The notes beneath the pieces are model-generated. The model was not told the DNA's origin. It ran no database searches and saw only the letters and a program-made list of their open reading frames with translations. A DNA stretch of 20,577 nucleotides from the NCBI GenBank assembly GCA_030706105.1, contig JAUZPC010000011.1, forward strand, positions 1-20,577. Reading direction: 5' to 3'. Positions 7,224 through 14,309 of this stretch are shown here, piece after piece. Positions within the stretch are counted from its first letter, which is position 1. Each line of letters opens with the position of its first letter. A program made the position numbers and the translations under genes. Source of the stretch: Bacteroidota bacterium (lineage in GTDB: Bacteria > Bacteroidota > Ignavibacteria > Ignavibacteriales > Ignavibacteriaceae).

Positions 7224-8524
7224 GAATTATTAAAAATAATACGTATAAGTACGATCCTTTTTACTGTACACTGCCTATTGTTAAAAAAAGTACGATCGGA
7301 AACTCAAATTTGAGACTGCTTAAAGAAGAGCTATCTGAAGGTAATAATCCTATAAAATTAAAGGTTGACGACTATTTTAAGTTAGTTTCTGACCTTAATA
7401 TGGATATAAATAAAAATCCGGATTTAAATAATATTTTATATTCTTTTGCAAAAGCATTGAACTGCATTACTAATGTTAAAGAATACGGACTCTATTTCTT
7501 TGATAAAAATAAAACAAATTTAGTTCCTATAAATGAGAATGTTCAGGAACATACTACTGTTTTGATAAACAGTTCTTTCAAAGAAGGTATTCTGGACTGG
7601 CTGTTTGAAGAAGAAAAAGCTATTATTTTGCCTGATTTTAAAAACTCTAATACTTTACGTCCTAAGTTTAATTATTTTATCGTCCCATTAACGGAAAAGA
7701 AAAATAACATTGGAGTGCTTTCAGTTTTAGTTAAAGCTAATGTACTTAAAGAGAACAGTATTGAAGAGGAAGTTATTAAGACTCTTCTTGGTTTGGTTAC
7801 ACCCAGAATTGAAAATATCAAGAAAAAAACTGAATTAATTGAAACTTATAAAGAACTTCAGGTTTATCAGTCAAAGTTAACAAATGATTTTAAACTCTCG
7901 GCAGTCGGAGAACTCACGTTTGGGATAGCTGAAGAAGTCTTATCTTCACTTCAGATTATTTTAAGCAACATAGATTTTTTAGAAAAAGGGCCTAACGCAG
8001 ATTTAGACTCAATTGAAGACGTCAAGAACCAAGTTCAAAAAATAAGAAATGTAATTTCGCGATTAGTTAAGTTCTCTGATGTTAACGATAGTAAAATGCA
8101 GATTCACCCCTGCAACGTTAATGAAGTGATTACTGATTTTTATAATGTTATTGCTTCTTCTGTTAAAAAGGATAATTATGAATGTATGCTTGATCTGGAA
8201 AAGGAATTACCTCCGGTATTAAGTCATCCAAATTTTATAAACCAAATTTTAGTTAATGTTTATTCGGTGTTAAAACCTGTTGGCCGGGATGGCGGGATGA
8301 TTATTCAGACAAAAGATGCCAAGGACCAAATTATTATTAAATTCTTTACAACTGATAATATAAAAATTCCAGTTTCAAATCTTGATAATTCAAATAATAT
8401 GAGCTTGCGTATACTGGACAAGTTAATGAAAAAGCACGAAGGTGAAATAAAAATTAATTCATCTGATGCTGCCGGCACTACAGTAATTCTAATCTTTCCA
8501 TTGAGAAGGAGATTAAGATCATGA
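7220..8524 (+). CDS. GAF-domain histidine-kinase-like protein with degenerate catalytic motifs (pseudo-kinase)
   Basis: A 434-residue cytoplasmic protein. Residues about 55-195 look like a GAF sensor domain, followed by a coiled coil (about 196-222). The segment KLSAVGELTFGIAEEV (225-240) is an unmistakable HisKA dimerisation start, but the position of the phospho-acceptor His in the usual GIAHE motif is Glu (E238, codon 7931-7933). The C-terminal ATPase-like domain (about 300-430) keeps the fold order, but the N-box reads NQILVNVYSVL, the DxGxG motif is not found, and the glycine-rich lid is reduced to MSLRILDKL before KHEGEI and AGTTV. Autophosphorylation therefore looks unlikely. The TTG start overlaps the previous stop; CAAGG at 7207-7211 could serve as ribosome-binding site. 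The gene ends in an ATGA overlap. Coupling to flagellar genes recalls FleS/FlrB-type kinases, but this protein appears to act without phosphotransfer. Confidence 0.85.
   Translation: MRIIKNNTYKYDPFYCTLPIVKKSTIGNSNLRLLKEELSEGNNPIKLKVDDYFKLVSDLNMDINKNPDLNNILYSFAKALNCITNVKEYGLYFFDKNKTNLVPINENVQEHTTVLINSSFKEGILDWLFEEEKAIILPDFKNSNTLRPKFNYFIVPLTEKKNNIGVLSVLVKANVLKENSIEEEVIKTLLGLVTPRIENIKKKTELIETYKELQVYQSKLTNDFKLSAVGELTFGIAEEVLSSLQIILSNIDFLEKGPNADLDSIEDVKNQVQKIRNVISRLVKFSDVNDSKMQIHPCNVNEVITDFYNVIASSVKKDNYECMLDLEKELPPVLSHPNFINQILVNVYSVLKPVGRDGGMIIQTKDAKDQIIIKFFTTDNIKIPVSNLDNSNNMSLRILDKLMKKHEGEIKINSSDAAGTTVILIFPLRRRLRS
8506..8511 (+). promoter_or_regulatory. Strong ribosome-binding site (AAGGAG) for the downstream membrane protein
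   Basis: AAGGAG lies 9 bases before the ATG at 8521, inside the end of the kinase-like gene. It is one of the two best Shine-Dalgarno sequences in the window, while most neighbours depend on overlap coupling. It confirms the start of the 188-residue protein and suggests stronger or independent initiation there. It also contains an AnGGA core of the kind CsrA can bind, but this follows from any strong Shine-Dalgarno and is not evidence by itself. Confidence 0.6.
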
Positions 8525-9087
8525 AATATATTATAATTTTCTTTTTAGTTCTTTCTTGTTCATTATTTGCGCAGGAAAGCGGCAGTTTCTCAAACGACAT
8601 CAATAGTTCAGTTAAAACTGATTCTGTAAATTTGCAGGAATATGTGCGCAGCCAAATAATTGCCGCCAAAGAAAAGGAAAAGACTACTGCAGTTAAACCA
8701 AGTGAGACCAGAAAACCCGGGATAATCAGAGAGGAAAATCTATCTGACTCCGGAAAAAGTTCAGGTGTTTTATCTCCCAAGATTCTTGTAATTATTACTG
8801 CCGGTTTTTTTGCATTTTCTTATATAGGAATCAGAAGATTGAAATTAAGAAGCAACAATAAACTTAAGAGAAATATTAATCTTATCAGAAAAGAATTTGC
8901 TATAAGGAAAGATAATCCGAAACTTTCAGGTTTAAGATCTAAGCTATGTGATGGACATGATTATTATGATGCAGATGCTAAATTTTACTCAGCAAGGGCA
9001 AAAGAATATAAAATATCCCAGGGGGAACTTGTTTTGGCTGCAAGAATTAAATCTCACAAATTGATGAAAGCTACAGAGAAAGTTTAA
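8521..9087 (+). CDS. Single-pass membrane protein of unknown function with signal peptide
   Basis: A 188-residue protein that I do not recognise. It has an N-terminal signal peptide (about 1-17, ending SLFAQ), a polar, Ser/Lys-rich external segment (about 18-85), one transmembrane helix (about 87-104) and a basic cytoplasmic tail (about 105-188). The last part (SARAKEYKISQGELVLAARI, about 157-176) resembles in rhythm a short helix-turn-helix-like motif seen at the end of several flagellar-operon hypothetical proteins, but this likeness is weak. The layout of signal or short periplasmic part, one helix and a cytoplasmic tail also recalls FliO, yet the FliO core sequence is not seen. It overlaps the kinase-like gene by 4 bases and lies 16 bases before flgF. 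A role in sensing or assembly together with the pseudo-kinase is a guess from position. Confidence 0.75.
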   Translation: MKYIIIFFLVLSCSLFAQESGSFSNDINSSVKTDSVNLQEYVRSQIIAAKEKEKTTAVKPSETRKPGIIREENLSDSGKSSGVLSPKILVIITAGFFAFSYIGIRRLKLRSNNKLKRNINLIRKEFAIRKDNPKLSGLRSKLCDGHDYYDADAKFYSARAKEYKISQGELVLAARIKSHKLMKATEKV

Positions 9088-9103
9088 ATAGCGAGTAAAT
9101 ACC

Positions 9104-9814
9104 ATGATTAAAAGTGTATATATGACAGGCAGAAGCCTGAATGAAAGAGTAAAGAATTTAGAGCTTGTATCTAACAATTTGGCAAATATAAATTCTATCG
9201 GATATAAAAAGCAGATACCTTTTTCTGAAGTCCTTGATAAAGAAGGTAAAGCTGTAATTAAAGATATTACCGATTTTACTGAAGGTGAAAAATCCTTAAC
9301 TGCTAATCCTTTTGATAATGCAATTACTGGCGAAGGTTATTTTTTGGTTAAAGCCAATAATGGTGAATTGCAAGTGTCACGTTCCGGCAAGTTTAATCTT
9401 TCAAATGACGGCTTTTTAGTTAACCAGGAAGGTAACAAGGTGCTTGGTAAACATGGCGAAATAAATCTTTCAGCTTATCAGCTTAATCAGGATCAGAAAC
9501 TGACTATTGATAAAACCGGTGAAATTAAAATTGGTGATGAAGTAATTGATAAATTAGCAATTGTAAAACCTACAGATACGGAATTATTAGAGAGACTGTC
9601 AACTTCAAACTTTGGTGTTAAGCAGTCAGAATATGTACCTGTTAATGAGAGCGATTACCAAATTTCTCAGGGCTATTTAGAAGAATCGAATGTTAATGCC
9701 ATTTTAGAAATGGAATCTATGATAAAAATTAATCATGAGTATGAATCAGCTCATAAGGTTATGCTTTCTTTGGATGATTCGTTAGGTAAAGCAATAGAGA
9801 TTGGAAAGGTATAG
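9104..9814 (+). CDS. flgF: Flagellar basal-body rod protein FlgF (FlgG-family paralog)
   Basis: A 236-residue rod/hook-family protein of the flagellar axial structure. It has the N-terminal motif (LELVSNNLANINSIGYKK, about 23-40), the central GEGYFLV segment with SRSGKFNLSNDGFLVNQEGN, and the C-terminal helix QGYLEESNVNAILEMESMI that packs with the N-terminal helix in the rod. FlgF and FlgG form the proximal and distal rod after export through the flagellar type III gate. The position just before a typical flgG and the shorter length favour FlgF. There is no signal peptide, as expected for an export-apparatus substrate. The ribosome-binding site is weak. An alternative label would be a second FlgG-like rod protein; the family assignment itself is secure. 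Confidence 0.9.
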   Translation: MIKSVYMTGRSLNERVKNLELVSNNLANINSIGYKKQIPFSEVLDKEGKAVIKDITDFTEGEKSLTANPFDNAITGEGYFLVKANNGELQVSRSGKFNLSNDGFLVNQEGNKVLGKHGEINLSAYQLNQDQKLTIDKTGEIKIGDEVIDKLAIVKPTDTELLERLSTSNFGVKQSEYVPVNESDYQISQGYLEESNVNAILEMESMIKINHEYESAHKVMLSLDDSLGKAIEIGKV

Positions 9815-9822
9815 AGAAGGAG
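9815..9822 (+). promoter_or_regulatory. Strong ribosome-binding site for flgG
   Basis: AGAAGGAG lies 6 bases before the flgG ATG at 9829 and is the best Shine-Dalgarno match in the window. It fits high demand for the distal-rod protein, which is needed in more copies than its neighbours. It includes an AnGGA core that CsrA could occupy, but the surrounding consensus is only partly met. Confidence 0.6.
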
Positions 9823-9828
9823 TAAATT

Positions 9829-10626
9829 ATGCCGACAAGAGCACTCAGATCTGCAGCTTCAGGCCTTTTGGCCCAGCAAATTAACATTGAAACAATTTCA
9901 AACAATATTGCGAATGTTAACACTACAGCTTTTAAAAAGAATAAGGCTGAGTTCCAGGACTTAATGTATCAGGAAGTTAGTTTAAATCCTATTTCTTCTG
10001 ACAGTATAACTAATAAAGAATCTTCATCTCAAAGGATTCAGGTTGGTAATGGTGTTCAGCCTAGTTCAACTGCAAAGGTATTTAAACAAGGCGATTTATC
10101 AGCTACACAAAATGAGCTTGACATCGGTATTCAGGGTGAAGGGTTTTTCCAGGTTAAAAAACCTGATGGAACTTTTGCTTATACCCGTGATGGTTCTTTT
10201 AAAGTGAATGCAGATGGTGAAATTTGCACCTCAAATGGTTATACTCTGGAACCAGGCCTAAAATTAGATGAGAATGCTTTAAGCGTAAGCATTAGTAAAG
10301 ATGGTACTGTTGAAGTTAAGGAAACAAATGGTGGAAGTCTTACTTTGGGCACCATTGAACTTGCAAGGTTTATCAACCCTGGCGGCTTGGAAGCATTAGG
10401 AGATAACTTATACGGCGAAACTAAAGCTTCAGGTGCTCCTATTCTTAGTGCTGCCGGTAAAGATGGTTTTGGCGAACTAAACCAGGGCTTTCTGGAAGCT
10501 TCAAATGTTGATATAGTTGAAGAGATGATATCTATGATTACTGCACAAAGAGCTTATGAAATAAACTCTAAAACAGTAAAAACAGTTGAAGACATGTTAA
10601 CTATGGCTAACAATCTTAAAAGATAA
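9829..10626 (+). CDS. flgG: Flagellar distal rod protein FlgG
   Basis: FlgG builds the distal rod that crosses the periplasm to the hook. The 265-residue protein is normal in length and carries all family hallmarks: ALRSAASGLLAQQ and SNNIANVNTTAFKK near the N-terminus (about 5-39), KAEFQDLMYQEV (about 42-53), GVQPSSTAKVFKQGDL (about 75-90), IQGEGFFQV and YTRDGSFKVNADG in the middle, and LNQGFLEASNVDIVEEMISMI close to the C-terminus, followed by the typical AYEINSKTVKT helix. It is secreted by the flagellar gate, so no signal peptide is expected and none is seen. The start is fixed by the strong ribosome-binding site. It is followed after 2 bases by flgA. Confidence 0.97.
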   Translation: MPTRALRSAASGLLAQQINIETISNNIANVNTTAFKKNKAEFQDLMYQEVSLNPISSDSITNKESSSQRIQVGNGVQPSSTAKVFKQGDLSATQNELDIGIQGEGFFQVKKPDGTFAYTRDGSFKVNADGEICTSNGYTLEPGLKLDENALSVSISKDGTVEVKETNGGSLTLGTIELARFINPGGLEALGDNLYGETKASGAPILSAAGKDGFGELNQGFLEASNVDIVEEMISMITAQRAYEINSKTVKTVEDMLTMANNLKR

Positions 10627-10628
10627 TA

Positions 10629-11288
10629 ATGTCTAAAATAGTATTAAATATTGTTTGTTTATTAGTTTTAGGTAATAGCCTTTTTGCACAATCGTTTCAG
10701 GAGAAATTGGATGTCTGCCTGAACAATAAGCTAAAGGAATATTCTAATTATGAATATAACATAATGAATATGCCGAAAGCTTATACATCAATTGAAATAA
10801 ACGAGCAGGGCGATTTTAAGTTAAGTGGTAACCTTTATTATATACCCGTTATTATTACAAATAAACAGTCTTCAGTTAAGTCTTATATTCAATTAAGAGT
10901 TAAGCTTAATAAAGATGTTTTTTGTGCAGCCGGGGATATTACTAAAAATACAAATTTCAGTAACAATGATATTGCTGTAAAAAATATTGATGTTACTCAG
11001 CTAAAAGGGAAACCTGCTTATTCATTAGACAAAATATTAACATCAAGAAGTAAACTATTTATTAAGTCTGGTGAAATTATTTATGAAGAAATGTTATCAA
11101 GGATTCCTGTTGTTTTGAAAGATACAAAAGTTACGGCATATCTGGTTAAAGGTAATCTTGAAATATCACTTGATGCTGTTGCAAAACAGGAAGGATGTCC
11201 GGGAGACATTATTGCAATTCAAACTGTCAATAAAAAAAAATATAATGCAAGAGTAGTTGATCAGAACATTGTAAATATTATTGAGTAA
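10629..11288 (+). CDS. flgA: P-ring assembly chaperone FlgA
   Basis: FlgA is the periplasmic chaperone needed for FlgI to form the P-ring around the rod. The 219-residue protein has a signal peptide (about 1-20, cleavage expected after NSLFA). The C-terminal part (about 95-217) fits the SAF-like FlgA domain: AVKNIDVTQLKGKPAYSLDK, then a V-x-G-E-type turn, and finally the GDIIAIQTVNKKKYNARVVD segment that resembles the conserved FlgA end. The N-terminal half is poorly conserved, as usual. The ATG follows the flgG stop directly (2 bases apart). The order flgG-flgA-flgH-flgI strongly supports the assignment, because similarity of FlgA proteins between phyla is low. Confidence 0.87.
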   Translation: MSKIVLNIVCLLVLGNSLFAQSFQEKLDVCLNNKLKEYSNYEYNIMNMPKAYTSIEINEQGDFKLSGNLYYIPVIITNKQSSVKSYIQLRVKLNKDVFCAAGDITKNTNFSNNDIAVKNIDVTQLKGKPAYSLDKILTSRSKLFIKSGEIIYEEMLSRIPVVLKDTKVTAYLVKGNLEISLDAVAKQEGCPGDIIAIQTVNKKKYNARVVDQNIVNIIE

Positions 11289-11294
11289 AATGAT

Positions 11295-11864
11295 ATGAAA
11301 AAAATAATTATTATATGGTTTTTAGCTGTTATGGCTATTTGTGCACAAGATATGCGGAGAAATTCATTTGCTTCTTTATTCGCCGACCAAAAAGCTGTGC
11401 AAATTGGTGATGCTGTTACTATTCTTGTTGTGGAATCATCACAAGCTTCCAATAATGCTGAAACATCTACAGGACGGCAAAGCAGCATTGGCCTCAATGG
11501 GTCTTTGCAGGCTGGTAAATCACCAGGTACAAGTCTCGAAGGATCATTAGGAACCACTAATGATTTCTCAGGTACCGGGTCAACTAAAACTACTGGATTA
11601 GTGAGAACTAAAATTTCAGCTACTGTTGATTCTGTTTTATCAAACGGAAATTTGCATATACAGGGAAGCCGGAAAATTGTAATTAACGGTGAAGAACAAA
11701 ATGTTAAAATAAAAGGCATTGTAAGAACATCTGATATTCTATCTGATAATTCAATATTATCATATAACATTTCAGAGGCAGAAATTGTATTTGAAGGCAG
11801 CGGCTTAATTGATAATGCCCAAAAACCGGGATGGATAACCAAGTTTTTACATTGGTTATTTTAG
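11295..11864 (+). CDS. flgH: Flagellar L-ring protein FlgH, without a standard lipobox
   Basis: FlgH forms the L-ring in the outer membrane, the outermost bushing of the rod. The 189-residue protein is shorter than the usual about 220-235. The family pattern is visible: SLFADQKAVQIGDAVTILVVESSQA (about 27-51), a glycine/serine-rich middle, the beta segment FSGTGSTKTTGLVRTKISATV (about 92-112), LSNGNLHIQGSRKIVINGEEQ and the C-terminal GWITKFLHWLF. The N-terminus is a signal peptide ending about residue 17. The only Cys, C16, is preceded by Ala-Ile, which does not fit the [LVI][ASTVI][GAS]C lipobox, and AICA|Q looks like a signal peptidase I site. An outer-membrane lipoprotein form is therefore not supported. 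The ATG at 11290 is followed immediately by a stop in its frame, so 11295 is the start. Confidence 0.93.
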   Translation: MKKIIIIWFLAVMAICAQDMRRNSFASLFADQKAVQIGDAVTILVVESSQASNNAETSTGRQSSIGLNGSLQAGKSPGTSLEGSLGTTNDFSGTGSTKTTGLVRTKISATVDSVLSNGNLHIQGSRKIVINGEEQNVKIKGIVRTSDILSDNSILSYNISEAEIVFEGSGLIDNAQKPGWITKFLHWLF

Positions 11865-11867
11865 AGG
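11864..11867 (+). promoter_or_regulatory. Ribosome-binding site deciding the flgI start
   Basis: GAGG at 11864-11867 sits 7 bases before the ATG at 11875 but only 1 base before the ATG at 11869. The spacing favours 11875, which also gives the signal peptide a normal MKKSLL start. The site overlaps the flgH stop codon, so the two genes are probably coupled. Confidence 0.6.
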
Positions 11868-11874
11868 TATGACA

Positions 11875-12969
11875 ATGAAAAAAAGTTTACTTATTTGTTT
11901 CATATTTATTCTTTCGCTTTCAACTATCTATCCGCAAAGGATAAAAGATATTGCGTATTTAACAGGTACTAATTCTGAACAGATTATTGGTTATGGATTG
12001 GTAATTGGACTTGGCGGAACGGGGGACAGCCAGAGGTCGCAGTTTACAATGCAGTCTATTACAAGTATGCTTAAAAGATTTGGAATAACAGTCCCTCAAA
12101 CAGATCTTAGAACAAAAAACGTTGCTGCCGTAATGGTTACAGCTACCGTAAGTAGCGGCCTTAAACAGGGAGCCGATTTTGATGTTTTAGTCTCTTCGAT
12201 GGGTGATGCTTCAAGTTTGCAGGGTGGTACTCTTATTATGACTCCGCTATCAGGAATGAACGGAACCGTATATGGATATGCGCAAGGGCCTTTGTCTGTT
12301 GGAGGATATGATATAAATACCCCAACAGGTAATAGAGTTGCACGTAACCATACTCTTGCAGGCAGAGTTCCAAGAGGCGGTAATCTTAAAATGGCAATAA
12401 ATCCTACTGATACACCCAAAAAGCAATTAAGTTTATTTCTTAAGACTCCTGATTTAACTACATGCAATAATGTAACTAACGCTATTAACTCCAAATTTGG
12501 AAATACTACAGCATCAGCGTTAAATGCTTCTGAAATTAAAATAACTGTCCCGGCTGATAAACAAACTAATATCGTTTCTTTTCTTGCTGATTTAGAGACC
12601 TTACCGGTTCAGATTGATAATATTGCTAAAGTGGTTCTTAATGAAAGAACTGGTACCGTAGTTGCAGGGAGTAACGTTAAAATATTGCCTGTTACAATTT
12701 CACAAGGAAGTTTGAATCTGACAATCAGATCGTATCCCATAATTTCTCAGCCAAATTCATTTTCAAACGGTACAACGCAAGTATTTAATAATCAGGTACC
12801 TTATGCTTCTCAGGACTCAACTACGGCTATTGCATTAACAGGAGCATCAACTGTTCAGGAAGTTGCTTCTGCTTTAAATTCCTTAAAAGTTACTCCTAAG
12901 GATATAATTGCAATATTCCAGGCACTAAAAGAAGCTGGTGCGTTAGTAGCAGAATTAATTGTAATCTAA
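11875..12969 (+). CDS. flgI: Flagellar P-ring protein FlgI
   Basis: FlgI forms the periplasmic P-ring that surrounds the rod in the peptidoglycan layer. The protein is 364 residues from the ATG at 11875 (366 from 11869). It has a signal peptide of about 20 residues ending STIYPQ. The mature start RIKDIAYLTGTNSEQIIGYG and the following LVIGLGGTGDSQ are family hallmarks, as are KNVAAVMVTATV, QGGTLIMTPLSG, YAQGPLSVGG and RVPRGG. The end (STVQEVASALNSLKVTPKDI to AGALVAELIVI) is complete and typical. Length is normal and no key part is missing. It is followed by flgJ after 4 bases. Confidence 0.97.
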   Translation: MKKSLLICFIFILSLSTIYPQRIKDIAYLTGTNSEQIIGYGLVIGLGGTGDSQRSQFTMQSITSMLKRFGITVPQTDLRTKNVAAVMVTATVSSGLKQGADFDVLVSSMGDASSLQGGTLIMTPLSGMNGTVYGYAQGPLSVGGYDINTPTGNRVARNHTLAGRVPRGGNLKMAINPTDTPKKQLSLFLKTPDLTTCNNVTNAINSKFGNTTASALNASEIKITVPADKQTNIVSFLADLETLPVQIDNIAKVVLNERTGTVVAGSNVKILPVTISQGSLNLTIRSYPIISQPNSFSNGTTQVFNNQVPYASQDSTTAIALTGASTVQEVASALNSLKVTPKDIIAIFQALKEAGALVAELIVI

Positions 12970-12973
12970 AAGT

Positions 12974-13882
12974 ATGGAGTTAAAAGTTACAAATACTGAC
13001 AAGCATATTGATTCTGCAAAACAGTTGGTCAATACTAATATGACTGATGGACAGAAGTTAAAACTTGCAGAAGCTGCTAAAGGATTTGAAAGTATGCTTA
13101 CTTCCATGATGCTTAAAAGTATGAATACCACAGAAGGAGGCATGTTTGGCGATGAAAGTTACGGAGGAGATTATTTCGATTCTATTTTCCAAAACGAAAT
13201 TGCTAATAAAATGTCCAGTGGTAAGGGATTAGGAGTTGCTGATATTATATATATGAAGATGACCGGCGAACCGATACCCGAGAATCTTAAAAATATTAAA
13301 ATAAGTTCAGGAATACATTCAAACCAGGATAAAATTAGTACGCAAACTAAAAATGTCAGTTCAGTAAATACAAAAAAAAAATTACAAATTACTGACTCTC
13401 AGAAAATAGATATCTCAAATTCAAACAGTAAAAATACTATAAGCCCAAGTGAGAAATCATTGTCAAGATTAAATAAATATGATGACTATATTGCAGAAGC
13501 ATCTGACGTATATGGGGTAGATGAAAATTTGATTCGTTCAGTAATTATGACAGAATCAAATGCTCAGGAGAAAGCAGCTTCAAAATGCCATGCAAAGGGT
13601 TTGATGCAGCTTTTAGACGGAACCGCAAAGAGTATGGGGGCTAAAAATGTTTGGGATCCAAAGCAGAATATTATGGCAGGGACTAAATATTTATCGGGTT
13701 TACTTCGACAATATAATGGAGATGTTAAGCTCGCTTTGGCCGGCTACAATGCAGGTCCGGGTGCTGTAAGTAAGTATAACGGAGTTCCTCCATACAATGA
13801 AACTAAAAATTATATAACAAGAGTATTAGGATACTTTAACCATTTTAACGGAACATCAAATGAATCTGAAACAATTGAATAA
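12974..13882 (+). CDS. flgJ: FlgJ-type rod protein fused to an SLT-family lytic transglycosylase
   Basis: FlgJ caps the growing rod and opens peptidoglycan for it. The 302-residue protein has an N-terminal rod-binding domain (about 25-98; KLKLAEAAKGFESMLTSMML, then GLGVADIIYMKMTG). A Ser/Asn/Lys-rich linker follows (about 100-165), then a C-terminal SLT domain (about 168-292) with the expected catalytic Glu E194 in MTESN, GLMQL at 209-213, AGYNAGPGAV at 256-265 and the late YITRV Tyr at 280. Proteobacterial two-domain FlgJ instead carries a glucosaminidase-family (GH73) hydrolase, so the enzyme here is of a different family. There is no signal peptide, consistent with export through the flagellar gate. 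Its 3' end overlaps flgN by 23 bases. Confidence 0.93.
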   Translation: MELKVTNTDKHIDSAKQLVNTNMTDGQKLKLAEAAKGFESMLTSMMLKSMNTTEGGMFGDESYGGDYFDSIFQNEIANKMSSGKGLGVADIIYMKMTGEPIPENLKNIKISSGIHSNQDKISTQTKNVSSVNTKKKLQITDSQKIDISNSNSKNTISPSEKSLSRLNKYDDYIAEASDVYGVDENLIRSVIMTESNAQEKAASKCHAKGLMQLLDGTAKSMGAKNVWDPKQNIMAGTKYLSGLLRQYNGDVKLALAGYNAGPGAVSKYNGVPPYNETKNYITRVLGYFNHFNGTSNESETIE

Positions 13883-14309
13883 CGCTTTAGAAGTTCAATT
13901 AGAGAACTTACATAATTATCTTGACGCCGTTGAAAGGCAGCAAAAGGCATTAATAACTATAAATTTTAATGAACTTGAACAGTCTATTACAGATCAGGAA
14001 ATAAGCCTCAAACTAATTTCAGAGTCTGAATACAAGACTGAAGAGACTATCAAAATGTTTATTGCAAACTATAAACTGCAAGTTAATGAACCTGCACTCA
14101 AAAACATTTTGGAGAGATTAAGAAATGTTAAAAACGACGACGTTAAAGATTTATTTGTTAAGCAGAAAGAAATCAGAGATATTGTTCAAAGTATTTTAAG
14201 ATTGAATACACAGAACAGAATTCTGATTGATCACAGCAGAAATTTTATAAAAGAAACTGTAGCAGCCCTGGTAAATAATAAAAAAGCTATATTGGACAGG
14301 AAAATCTAA
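13860..14309 (+). CDS. flgN: Flagellar export chaperone FlgN
   Basis: FlgN is the cytoplasmic chaperone that binds the hook-filament junction proteins FlgK and FlgL and brings them to FlhA. The 149-residue protein is all helical and highly charged, with the long coiled-coil style usual for FlgN: LENLHNYLDAVERQQKALIT near the N-terminus (about 14-33), then NELEQSITDQEISL. A Leu/Ile-rich helix near 100-138 (QKEIRDIVQSILRLNTQNRI) is consistent with the region that binds its clients. Sequence similarity in this family is low, but size, composition and the position directly before flgK make it firm. It starts within flgJ (23-base overlap) and shares one base with the flgK start, so the three genes are probably translated as a coupled unit. 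Confidence 0.9.
   Translation: MNLKQLNNALEVQLENLHNYLDAVERQQKALITINFNELEQSITDQEISLKLISESEYKTEETIKMFIANYKLQVNEPALKNILERLRNVKNDDVKDLFVKQKEIRDIVQSILRLNTQNRILIDHSRNFIKETVAALVNNKKAILDRKI

Noticed and set aside
10348..10365. Sigma-54-like GGCAC...TTGCA inside flgG
   Set aside because: The distance between the GG and GC elements is 3 bases too long for a -24/-12 promoter, and the site lies within conserved flgG coding sequence.
11261..11842. Long open frame on the minus strand across flgH (193 codons)
   Set aside because: It is the complement of a well supported flgH, has no recognisable domain and a composition explained by the opposite strand.
12096..12494. Minus-strand open frame within flgI (132 codons)
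   Set aside because: It is a shadow of the conserved FlgI core; no ribosome-binding site or domain is seen.
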